Positions 1 through 5,367 of a stretch of DNA of 5,367 nt are shown here, one piece after another (position 1 is the stretch's first letter; the number at the start of each line of letters is the position of its first letter). Both the position numbers and the translations under genes were made by a program. This DNA is from an uncultured Rickettsiales bacterium (GTDB lineage: Bacteria; Pseudomonadota; Alphaproteobacteria; Rickettsiales; Midichloriaceae): the NCBI GenBank assembly GCA_937996615.1, contig CALKVD010000162.1, positions 1 through 5,367 of the forward strand, read 5' to 3'. The notes under the pieces were generated by a model that saw nothing but the letters and a program-made list of their open reading frames with translations, was not told where the DNA came from and ran no database searches.

Positions 1-308
1 TATTTTTGTTTTTAAGAGTGCTTAATCAGCATAAGCCTTCTGGTTTTTCAAATGTTCAGAAATTCTCGCGTGAATTTGAAAAAGGATTTGATGAAAGACT
101 TCAAAACTTAATTCAAGCTCAAGATAGTGCTAAATCACTTCTTGGAGGCATGGGCTTTATTTCTGAGTCGCTTTTAAAAGATGATTTAGTTGGACTTATT
201 TATAAACATCTAAAAATATGCTTTTTGGGGCTTTGGGGCATAGGCTCAAAAAACGGAAAAAATATCAAATTTATTGAAAAAATAAATAAATTAAAAAATT
301 TTTTTTGA
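1..308 (+). CDS. 3' part of an unrecognised protein, cut by the window edge
   Basis: The frame is open from the left edge to a TGA at 306-308. The first possible in-window start is a TTG at 6, but there is no ribosome binding site in view and the frame does not close upstream, so the gene probably begins outside the window. About 100 residues are visible. The first two thirds are mixed and charged (FSREFEKGFDERLQNLIQAQ), suggesting a helical, possibly coiled segment. A short hydrophobic stretch around residues 65-80 (IYKHLKICFLGLWGIG) is followed by a Lys/Asn/Ile-rich end finishing NKLKNFF. I recognise no family and assign no function. The stop is followed one base later by a strong hairpin (310-344), which fits a real gene end. 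It may instead be a decayed gene tail or a chance open frame. Confidence 0.4.
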   Translation, partial: FLFLRVLNQHKPSGFSNVQKFSREFEKGFDERLQNLIQAQDSAKSLLGGMGFISESLLKDDLVGLIYKHLKICFLGLWGIGSKNGKNIKFIEKINKLKNFF

Positions 309-309
309 T

Positions 310-344
310 ACAGCATTTATAATTTGAAAAATTATAAATGCTGT
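310..344. terminator. Perfect 16-bp inverted repeat, possible terminator or psd leader hairpin
   Basis: Bases 310-325 are perfectly complementary to 329-344, leaving a GAA loop (326-328). The left arm begins ACAGCATTTATAATT. It starts two bases after the TGA of the upstream reading frame and ends 43 bases before the likely psd start. Neither strand has a proper T run directly after the stem: + continues GCTATACC, and on the - strand a T6 stretch appears only about 12 bases further on. It is therefore not a textbook intrinsic terminator. It may stop or stabilise the upstream transcript, or lie in the psd leader. The stem is visible in the sequence; its role is inferred. Confidence 0.45.
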
Positions 345-387
345 GCTATACCGCTCACTGTATACATTTATTTTTAAAACTAATCAA

Positions 388-1053
388 GTGTCAATCTTAC
401 AATCAATAAAAGAATACATGCCTAGTATTCACAAAGAAGGCCATTTAATAATAATATTATTCATTTTGGCAGATCTAGTATTATTCGCTGTTGCAGACTT
501 TTTAGGATGGATGGGGCTAATCATGGTAATATGGTGCTTTTTCTTTTTTCGCGACCCAGAAAGAGTAACACCATCTGACCCTACTCTAGTTGTTAGCCCT
601 GCTGATGGTTTAGTTGAAGCAATTGTTGATACTCAAGGACCAGCAGAACTTGGACTGGAAAATCAAACAATGACCAGGGTCAGTATATTTCTTAGTGTTT
701 TCGATGTCCACGTTAATCGGATACCTGTGAGCGGAACAGTCACTGAATTAAAATATCGCCACGGTAAATTCTTAAATGCCTCTCTTGACAAAGCAAGTGA
801 ACATAATGAGCGTCAATCAGTCTTGATCAAATCCGATGCAGGACCTGAAGTTGCAGTGATCCAAATAGCTGGACTGATCGCAAGAAGAATTGTCTGCGAT
901 TTAAATCCAAACCAAACAGTCAAAGGGGGGGATCGTTTTGGCATCATCAGATTCGGCAGTCGCGCAGACGTCTATCTCCCACTTGGGACCAAGGTTAATG
1001 TTTTAATTGGACAAAGAATGATTGGCGGAGAAACAATAGTCGCTAACCTATAA
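388..1053 (+). CDS. psd: Phosphatidylserine decarboxylase proenzyme (short alphaproteobacterial type)
   Basis: Decarboxylates phosphatidylserine to phosphatidylethanolamine at the inner membrane, the step after PssA, whose gene follows 36 bases downstream. The proenzyme cleaves itself at the Gly-Ser bond of RFGSR (G190/S191, cut at 957/958). This gives a beta chain of about 190 residues and an alpha chain of 31 residues whose Ser becomes the pyruvoyl cofactor. Other family marks are HKEG (15-18), two hydrophobic segments (about 19-38 and 40-54), FFRDPERVTP (53-62), SPADG with Asp73, HVNRIP with His108, NASLDKAS (130-137), NERQSVL (140-146) and AGLIARRIVC (161-170). I chose the GTG at 388 (221 residues) because it places HKEG at residue 15, as in rhizobial Psd, and gives a matching MSI-type start. 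A GTG at 343 would sit inside the hairpin, and the ATG at 418 would remove ten family residues. No clear Shine-Dalgarno is visible. The C-terminus stops soon after GGETIVA, shorter than many homologues. Confidence 0.95.
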   Translation: MSILQSIKEYMPSIHKEGHLIIILFILADLVLFAVADFLGWMGLIMVIWCFFFFRDPERVTPSDPTLVVSPADGLVEAIVDTQGPAELGLENQTMTRVSIFLSVFDVHVNRIPVSGTVTELKYRHGKFLNASLDKASEHNERQSVLIKSDAGPEVAVIQIAGLIARRIVCDLNPNQTVKGGDRFGIIRFGSRADVYLPLGTKVNVLIGQRMIGGETIVANL

Positions 1054-1089
1054 AGTTATAAATCCAGGTTATTATTCTGAAACAAAAAA

Positions 1090-1956
1090 ATGAAGATGTT
1101 CAAATCCAAAGGAATACCATTACATAAGCTATTTCCAAGTATAATAACCATCCTCGCTCTATGTGTTGGCACAAGTTCAATCAAATTTGCGCTGGAAGGA
1201 AAATTTGAATTTGCAACTATGCTTCTGTTACTTTCTTGTATTCTAGATGTATTAGATGGACGTGTTGCTAGAATGCTACATGCAACCTCTGATTTTGGTG
1301 CCCATCTCGACTCATTAGCTGATATGGTAAATTTTGGAGCAGTACCAGCGATAGTACTATATCTGCAGATAATGGATTGGGCAAATTACCCCATACACAA
1401 CCTGATTTCTAATACAGAGAATAAGTTTCTATGGCTCTCTCTTCTAGTTTATATTAGTTGCGGCGCTTTGAGGCTTGCTAGATTTAATGTACAATCTTTC
1501 GGCAAAAAAGACCAGAAGCAAAAGCCTAAATATGAACAAGACGACTATGATATAGCTTATATGAACCTGATCAGCAGTGGTCACTTTTCTAACGGAGTAC
1601 CGATCACTGTAGCTGCGATTTTGGTTTTGGTTCCGGTTATGGCTTCATTCAAGCTATGTGATTATAACAGCATCATACTATCAACTTGGTTTATTATTAT
1701 ATATTGCATCATCATATCTTCACTGATGGTATGTCCAGTTCCAACCTTTACAACAAAACGGATTAGAATCGCTAAAAAATACATACCGTTTGTTTTAGTT
1801 GGATTTATTATTATGATAGCGTTTTTGCTTCTATACCCTTGGATCTATATGCCAATTATTTCACTAATTTATCTTGGCTCAATCCCTTTTAGCATTTGGC
1901 GATGCAGAACTCTAATCAACCAAACAGTTGATCAGCAAAAAATCGAGGGATTCTAA
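1090..1956 (+). CDS. pssA: CDP-diacylglycerol--serine O-phosphatidyltransferase
   Basis: Makes phosphatidylserine from CDP-diacylglycerol and L-serine in the inner membrane, supplying the substrate for Psd encoded just upstream. The CDP-alcohol phosphotransferase signature is complete: D53-x2-D56-G57-x2-A60-R61-x8-G70-x3-D74-x3-D78. These Asp residues bind the metal ions and act in catalysis in this family. The usual LRLARFN follows at 127-133, and a later FSNGVP (166-171) stands where the family typically has FTGVP. The 288-residue length is normal for alphaproteobacterial type II PssA. Hydrophobic segments fall at about 15-33, 41-52, 79-94, 113-130, 171-187, 195-215, 232-249 and 250-269. 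Residues about 138-163 form a charged stretch (KK, QKQKPKYEQDD) that appears longer than in usual homologues. The ATG at 1090 has no obvious Shine-Dalgarno; an ATG two codons later (1096) is an alternative. Probably cotranscribed with psd and yciB. Confidence 0.95.
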   Translation: MKMFKSKGIPLHKLFPSIITILALCVGTSSIKFALEGKFEFATMLLLLSCILDVLDGRVARMLHATSDFGAHLDSLADMVNFGAVPAIVLYLQIMDWANYPIHNLISNTENKFLWLSLLVYISCGALRLARFNVQSFGKKDQKQKPKYEQDDYDIAYMNLISSGHFSNGVPITVAAILVLVPVMASFKLCDYNSIILSTWFIIIYCIIISSLMVCPVPTFTTKRIRIAKKYIPFVLVGFIIMIAFLLLYPWIYMPIISLIYLGSIPFSIWRCRTLINQTVDQQKIEGF

Positions 1957-1962
1957 TTAAAA

Positions 1963-2502
1963 ATGCATTTAATAAAAGAATTGATCCCATTATTAGCATT
2001 TTTTGGTTGCTACAAAATCACTAACAGTATAGTTAGTGCTTCTCTTTTGCTATGTGCAATTGCAATAGGAGAAAACCTTTGGCGGTTTTATAAAAAATTA
2101 CCCATCACTAAAATGAATTTGGTTGTTGCTGGCATTCTCCTATTTACCACAGCAATCAGCTTACTAACAGGCAACAGTAATTTTATCAAAAGCAAACCAA
2201 CAATTTTATATTTATTTTTAGCTTGTATTATAATTTGGGCGATAATCACCAAACGTAATTTAATTAAAAACATAATCCAAAAAACATCGCCAGATACTAA
2301 AATTTCTCCTAGAGTTGCTAGATATATTCACTACCAATGGTTGTGCTTCTGCTTAGTTGCAGCAATTACTAATGAAATTACTTGGCGAACATATAGCGAA
2401 GAAATTTGGATCAATTTAAAGATTTTTGTTCTACCAGCAGCTTCTTTTATTTTAATACTCGGACAGTTTGCTTGGATTATCGCAAAAGCCAAAAAACCAT
2501 AG
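1963..2502 (+). CDS. yciB: YciB/IspZ family inner-membrane septation protein A
   Basis: A 179-residue, five-span membrane protein of the YciB (septation protein A, IspZ) family. In E. coli, YciB is linked to cell-envelope synthesis and division by interaction and mutant data, but its biochemical activity is not settled. Family marks are the N-terminal LIPLLAFFGCYKIT (residues 7-20), FIKSKPTILYLF (74-85, usually FIKWKPT), a KRNLIK loop (97-102) and WINLKIF (149-155, usually W.NFK.F). Hydrophobic segments lie at about 5-19, 22-38, 51-69, 79-96, 121-138 and 152-174, with the first two probably counting as one or two spans. The ATG at 1963 is only 6 bases after the pssA stop. A GAGGGA at 1945-1950 within the end of pssA could serve as a Shine-Dalgarno, though about 14 bases is a long spacing. 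Linkage to phospholipid synthesis genes fits an envelope role. Confidence 0.88.
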   Translation: MHLIKELIPLLAFFGCYKITNSIVSASLLLCAIAIGENLWRFYKKLPITKMNLVVAGILLFTTAISLLTGNSNFIKSKPTILYLFLACIIIWAIITKRNLIKNIIQKTSPDTKISPRVARYIHYQWLCFCLVAAITNEITWRTYSEEIWINLKIFVLPAASFILILGQFAWIIAKAKKP

Positions 2503-2618
2503 ATAGAATTAGTCACTATTCCTATTTATGCAGAAAGAACTCAGATTTAATAAGTAAAAACAATAAGAGTTTTTTTAACACCACTAGAGAGACGGATTAA
2601 TTTTAATATAAACCAACA
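2503..2618 (+). other. Gene-free 116-base gap between yciB and rluD
   Basis: The gap is very AT-rich and holds no convincing gene. A T7 run at 2570-2576 follows GAG, and AACTC at 2538-2542 could pair with GAGTT at 2567-2571, but the stem is short and the loop is 24 bases. AT boxes such as TAATAT (2604-2609) could be -10 elements, but no matching -35 is visible. The gap is long enough for rluD to have its own promoter, but none can be pinned down. Confidence 0.5.
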
Positions 2619-3623
2619 ATGGATCATCAACAAAATAGTCAATCAAAAATAATACTTATCGCCGAAGCTAACAGCATCCCTTGTCGTCTTGATAAATTCA
2701 TCTCACAAAGTATAGAAAAATATTCACGTAATGCGATTCAAGAATTAATTTCTCATTCTTTGGTTACAATTAATGATAAAATAGTTACAAGCCGCAAAGC
2801 TTTAGTACAACCAGAAGATGTAATTCAAGTTAATTTTGCAAAATCAAAATCTTCTCCTATTATTTTACCAAACAATGAAATAAAAATTGATCTGATATAT
2901 GAAGATGAATGGTTGGCGATTATCAACAAACCAGCAGGATTGGTAATGCACCCAGGAGCCGGTACCACAGACGAAACACTAGCAAATGCTTTGCTCTCTC
3001 ATTATGGTGCAAGTAATTTATCTCATTCCGATACAATCAAACCTGGTATCGTCAACAGATTAGATAAAGAAACTTCAGGCCTTATCATTATAGCAAAAAG
3101 TGATCATATCCATAATTTGCTCACATTGCAATTCAAAGAAAGAACAATCAAAAAAACTTACCTCGCAGTAGTCCATGGAGTTGTCAAAGCCCCACTCGGC
3201 ACAATTCATACTAAAATCACTAAATCCAATCATAACCATAAAAAAATGATGGTCACAAAAGACCGTGGCTTAGAAGCTATTACCCATTATCGTGTTTTGG
3301 CTACGCATTCAAATATTAGTCTATTACAATGTCAAATTGAAACAGGACGCACCCACCAGATAAGACTACATATGGCATATCAAGGTCATCCTATTTTGCG
3401 AGATACTCTCTATGGCAAACAATTCAATCCTAGTGCAAAAGACCATTCTAGCAGAATGATAGACGCTTATAGTATCCTTTCACGCCAGGCACTACATTCA
3501 TATAAACTAGCATTTAGCCATCCAATAGCTACAAAAAAGTCTTCTAATGAGTTAGAATTTACTGCACCTATTCCACAAGATATGATGCAAATTATTGATA
3601 ATTTTGCTAATTTCTATTTTTAA
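2619..3623 (+). CDS. rluD: RluA-family 23S rRNA pseudouridine synthase, RluD-like
   Basis: Converts specific uridines in RNA to pseudouridine. RluD of E. coli modifies positions 1911, 1915 and 1917 of 23S rRNA helix 69 during 50S assembly. An N-terminal S4 RNA-binding domain covers about residues 21-72 (CRLDKFISQSI, then VTINDKIVTSRKALVQPEDVIQV). The catalytic domain follows: YEDEWLAIINKPAGLVMHPG (94-113), GIVNRLDKETSGLIIIAK (143-160) with catalytic Asp149, KTYLAVVHG (179-187), and ETGRTHQIRLH (241-251). Length (334) and the S4 domain favour RluD over RluA or RluC, but exact target sites cannot be read from sequence alone. The position before Arg147 is Asn146, where the family almost always has His (HRLD). 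The ATG at 2619 is the only start before an in-frame stop at 2604-2606; there is no nearby Shine-Dalgarno. The gene ends 28 bases from the converging flgD. Confidence 0.92.
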   Translation: MDHQQNSQSKIILIAEANSIPCRLDKFISQSIEKYSRNAIQELISHSLVTINDKIVTSRKALVQPEDVIQVNFAKSKSSPIILPNNEIKIDLIYEDEWLAIINKPAGLVMHPGAGTTDETLANALLSHYGASNLSHSDTIKPGIVNRLDKETSGLIIIAKSDHIHNLLTLQFKERTIKKTYLAVVHGVVKAPLGTIHTKITKSNHNHKKMMVTKDRGLEAITHYRVLATHSNISLLQCQIETGRTHQIRLHMAYQGHPILRDTLYGKQFNPSAKDHSSRMIDAYSILSRQALHSYKLAFSHPIATKKSSNELEFTAPIPQDMMQIIDNFANFYF

Positions 3624-3651
3624 ATAAGACCTATGATCTGAATTAGTTCTT

Positions 3652-4473
3652 TTATGCAGCAGTTCCAGTTTTTTTATGCATAATATCGTTTAAAGATCCA
3701 TATATTTTCTGGATACGTTCCAATTCGTGAGAATGCTGCTCCTTGCATATTTCTCCTATGTGGGAATTATCAAATCCCATAATATCCTCCATTTTCTTTA
3801 AACCGTTGCTTGTTGTTAGAATATCACCATTTGCTAATATCTGTTCTATAGTGTCAACTGCGTAAATCTTAGCACCAGGGAGATTAACATTATTTTCTTT
3901 TTTCTTAACTACAATACTTAAAATTTTTTCTTTGTCTTCAAACATTTTAGCAGCCTCCTCTTCAGAAAGAGTTATATCCAAACTATGCATCTTATTAGCT
4001 TCTGTATCTTTGATCGTTCTTTCGGCAATGAGTTTACCATCTTTACCATAAAGAGAGATTTTAATTGGATCACCACCCTGTTTTCCATCCAGCATATATC
4101 CAATTTTAACTTTGTTTTCAGAACCAACCTTAGCTTTGGTAGTTTCTAATATTATTGATTTGCCGACAATATTAGCACCAGTTTGGGTATTACTATTATG
4201 CTGCAAAACTCCAGTTAATTTATCGATTGAAGAATTCATTTCAGATAATTTTTCATAATTAGCCATTTGGTAAAATGAGTTCAACATCTCATTTGGATTC
4301 ATTGGATTGTCAGGACTTTGATGCTTTAATTGAGTCATTAAAAGTTGCAAAAACATTTCTTTTTGCTCTTTAGCCTGTGCATCCATTGTTTTTGACGCTG
4401 GACGTTGACTAAATTTACCAGCAGCATTCAACGAACTAGATTCAGTGTTTTTTAAAATATCTAAATTAGCCAT
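3652..4473 (-). CDS. flgD: Flagellar hook assembly scaffold (hook-capping) protein FlgD
   Basis: FlgD caps the growing flagellar hook and helps FlgE subunits polymerise; it is exported by the flagellar type III system and discarded before the filament grows. The conserved N-terminal region is clear: MFLQLLMTQLKHQSPDNPMN (residues 40-59; the family has FL.LL..QL..QDP.NPM), followed by FYQMANYEKLSEMNSSI (67-83). NIVGKSIIL (101-109) marks the start of the hook-binding half. Residues about 120-192 resemble the Ig-like domain (KISLYGKDGKLIAERTI), and AVDTIEQILANGDILTTSNG (205-224) fits the following Tudor-like strand pair. About 40 further residues (235-273) end in a charged, probably helical tail, which is unusual. 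The 273-residue length is long compared with many alphaproteobacterial FlgD. The ATG at 4473 has a strong GAGGT at 4485-4481, 7 bases upstream. Probably cotranscribed with the hydrolase; no other flagellar gene is in view. Confidence 0.88.
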   Translation of the reverse strand: MANLDILKNTESSSLNAAGKFSQRPASKTMDAQAKEQKEMFLQLLMTQLKHQSPDNPMNPNEMLNSFYQMANYEKLSEMNSSIDKLTGVLQHNSNTQTGANIVGKSIILETTKAKVGSENKVKIGYMLDGKQGGDPIKISLYGKDGKLIAERTIKDTEANKMHSLDITLSEEEAAKMFEDKEKILSIVVKKKENNVNLPGAKIYAVDTIEQILANGDILTTSNGLKKMEDIMGFDNSHIGEICKEQHSHELERIQKIYGSLNDIMHKKTGTAA

Positions 4474-4500
4474 AAAATATACCTCGTTAATTATATTTTA
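4473..4500 (-). promoter_or_regulatory. 9-bp hairpin across the hydrolase-flgD junction with flgD Shine-Dalgarno in the loop
   Basis: Bases 4492-4500 and 4473-4481 are perfectly complementary (TAAAATATA and TATATTTTA read on the - strand) with a 10-base loop ATTAACGAGG. The left arm begins at the hydrolase stop TAA and the right arm ends on the A of the flgD ATG. The GAGG of the ribosome binding site is therefore in the loop, and the arm covers the spacer up to the start. All nine pairs are A-T, so the stem would be weak. A role in translational coupling or temperature response is inferred. Confidence 0.4.
4481..4485 (-). promoter_or_regulatory. flgD ribosome binding site GAGGT
   Basis: On the - strand, AACGAGGTATATTTTATG places GAGGT 7 bases before the ATG. 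This is a good match to the anti-Shine-Dalgarno and fixes the flgD start. The + strand genes of the window lack such a site. Confidence 0.75.
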
Positions 4501-5226
4501 GTTTTCAGCACTATCACTATTAATATCACCATGTGGAATAATTTGACGCTTGCGTCTGTCTTTCTTGATTTTGCTTTTCGGAGCTTCATAGCTTAGGTGA
4601 CTTTCAAGATAATTCCCAAGAATTGTATCAAGCTCTTTTAGCTTACCATCAAAAACATGGTTTGCTCCATCTATCATTTGATAGTCGATTTCAATATTCC
4701 TTTGCTTACTGAGTCTTTCATATAATTTATACACTGACTCTTCCTTCACTATTTCGTCTTCCATTCCTTGAATAATCAGACCAGAAGCGGGACAAGGAGC
4801 AAGAAAGCTGAAATCAAACGAATCTACCGGCGGAGCAACAGCAACAAATTTAGAAATTTCTGGACGACGCATCATCAGCTGCATTGCAATCCAAGAACCA
4901 AAAGAAAAACCAGCCACCCAGTAACTTGATGCATCAGGCACCCTTGACTGCAACCAATCCAAGGCGGCAGCAGCATCAGTCATTTCTCCTGTGCCATAGT
5001 CAAATTGTCCTTGTGAATTACCTACGCCCCTAAAATTAAAACGCAATACAGAACAATGATGCGCAACAAAGCTATGGAACAAGCGATATACAACTTTATT
5101 ATTCATTGTACCTCCATGCAGTGGGTGGGGGTGTAGAATCAAAACAGCAGCAGAATTGGGTACGACAGATTGACAGAATTTTCCTTCCAAACGTCCTGCA
5201 GAACCAGTGAAAACAACTTCGCGCAT
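4498..5226 (-). CDS. Alpha/beta hydrolase of unknown substrate
   Basis: A 242-residue alpha/beta hydrolase similar to small conserved hydrolases of alphaproteobacteria (COG2945-like). Marks include HPHPLHGGTMNNKVV (residues 32-46), whose early His-rich turn forms the oxyanion side, and LRFNFRGVGNSQGQFDYGTGE (61-81 in two parts). The nucleophile elbow is GFSFGS with Ser108. The likely acid is Asp157 in GMEDEIV and the likely base His190 in GANHVFDGK. The triad is therefore complete and the enzyme should be active, probably as an esterase or similar; the substrate cannot be read from sequence. There is no signal peptide, so it is probably cytoplasmic. A basic tail (KIKKDRRKRQ, 219-228) follows the fold and may bind nucleic acid or membrane. 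The ATG at 5226 has a GAGGT at 5237-5233, 6 bases upstream. It is first in a likely two-gene unit with flgD, 24 bases downstream; a functional link is not evident. Confidence 0.85.
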   Translation of the reverse strand: MREVVFTGSAGRLEGKFCQSVVPNSAAVLILHPHPLHGGTMNNKVVYRLFHSFVAHHCSVLRFNFRGVGNSQGQFDYGTGEMTDAAAALDWLQSRVPDASSYWVAGFSFGSWIAMQLMMRRPEISKFVAVAPPVDSFDFSFLAPCPASGLIIQGMEDEIVKEESVYKLYERLSKQRNIEIDYQMIDGANHVFDGKLKELDTILGNYLESHLSYEAPKSKIKKDRRKRQIIPHGDINSDSAEN

Positions 5227-5232
5227 TTTGTT

Positions 5233-5237
5233 ACCTC
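5233..5237 (-). promoter_or_regulatory. Hydrolase ribosome binding site GAGGT
   Basis: On the - strand, ATGAGGTAACAAAATG puts GAGGT 6 bases before the ATG at 5226, which fixes the hydrolase start. The same bases also spell a tiny Met-Arg-stop frame (5239-5231), probably by chance. Confidence 0.75.
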
Positions 5238-5247
5238 ATTTTAATTT

Positions 5248-5253
5248 ATTATA
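5248..5253 (-). promoter_or_regulatory. Possible -10 box TATAAT for the hydrolase-flgD unit
   Basis: A perfect TATAAT reads on the - strand, 22 bases before the hydrolase ATG, which would give a leader of about 15 bases that still contains the GAGGT site. No TTGACA-like -35 is present at 16-18 bases, and the surroundings are almost all A and T, so a chance match is likely. Confidence 0.3.
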
Positions 5254-5316
5254 TCTTATTAATAATTTATATTTATAACGTATTTATTAGCTATAGGCAA
5301 ATTTATAGATTGCTTA

Positions 5317-5367
5317 TCATCTTGCAACTTTAGGCTTAACAATTACTATTGTATCAGCGATTATGTC
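5317..5367 (-). CDS. Possible last 16 codons of a gene cut by the window edge
   Basis: Reading the - strand from 5367, one frame is open for 16 codons (DIIADTIVIVKPKVAR) and stops at TGA 5319-5317. The other two - strand frames close within four codons of the edge. The stretch is less AT-rich than the leader that follows it (5240-5316), as expected at a gene end. I do not recognise the protein from this short tail. If real, it lies 90 bases upstream of the hydrolase in the same direction. It could also be noncoding. Confidence 0.3.
   Translation of the reverse strand, partial: DIIADTIVIVKPKVAR

Noticed and set aside
293..306. A6T8 tract before the hairpin as a terminator T run or bent-DNA element
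   Set aside because: It precedes the hairpin on the + strand and lies within the end of the coding frame; on the - strand its T stretch is too far from the stem.
2088..2516. Two 61-codon open frames on the - strand inside yciB
   Set aside because: Both are antisense to a well-supported membrane protein gene; their hydrophobic content mirrors the yciB coding sequence.
2533..2576. Possible terminator after yciB (AACTC/GAGTT followed by T7)
   Set aside because: The stem has only five firm pairs, needs two G-U pairs and the T run itself to extend, and encloses a 24-base loop.
2406..2600. Open + strand frame of 64 codons overlapping the end of yciB
   Set aside because: It overlaps the conserved end of yciB in another frame, opens with TTG without a ribosome binding site, and has no family features.
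3624..3651. Bidirectional terminator between the converging rluD and flgD
   Set aside because: Only a four- to five-pair stem (AAGA with TCTT) around a long loop is visible, so I cannot support it despite the expected location.
5231..5239. Tiny Met-Arg-stop leader frame before the hydrolase
   Set aside because: It consists of the ribosome binding site itself and has no site of its own, so chance is the simpler explanation.
5260..5308. Short inverted repeats such as CTATA/TATAG and TAATAA/TTATTA upstream of the hydrolase
   Set aside because: The stems are five to six A-T-rich pairs in almost pure A+T sequence, no better than expected by chance.

Overview
This AT-rich window (about one third G+C by eye) looks like chromosomal sequence from an alphaproteobacterium, most likely a Rickettsiales relative. 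The short phosphatidylserine decarboxylase has an RFGSR processing site, and its HKEG, NASLDKAS and NERQSVL segments resemble rickettsial and rhizobial enzymes. Psd lies next to PssA, as in Rickettsia. FlgD suggests a flagellated lineage, as known in Midichloriaceae-type Rickettsiales. The lineage is inferred from remembered family sequences, not from a search.

Layout: (1) The first 308 bases hold the 3' part of an unrecognised + strand gene, followed at once by a perfect 16-bp hairpin (310-344). (2) A compact + strand cluster follows: psd (388-1053), pssA (1090-1956) and yciB (1963-2502). PssA makes phosphatidylserine and Psd converts it to phosphatidylethanolamine. YciB is an envelope and septation membrane protein, so the cluster is an envelope-building unit. 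(3) After a 116-base gap with no gene comes rluD (2619-3623), a 23S rRNA pseudouridine synthase. (4) On the - strand, converging on rluD, an alpha/beta hydrolase gene (5226-4498) is followed 24 bases later by flgD (4473-3652). Both have good GAGGT ribosome binding sites. The gap between them can form a 9-bp hairpin with the flgD ribosome binding site in its loop. (5) The last 140 bases are an AT-rich leader with a possible -10 box, and probably the last 16 codons of another - strand gene.

Most of the window is ordinary housekeeping sequence. I see no RNA genes, CRISPR, insertion sequences or defence system. The observations most worth checking are the hairpin over the flgD start, the hairpin upstream of psd, a charged insertion in PssA, an Asn in place of the usual His in the RluD catalytic motif, and the C-terminal tail of FlgD. 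The psd start should probably be the GTG at 388.
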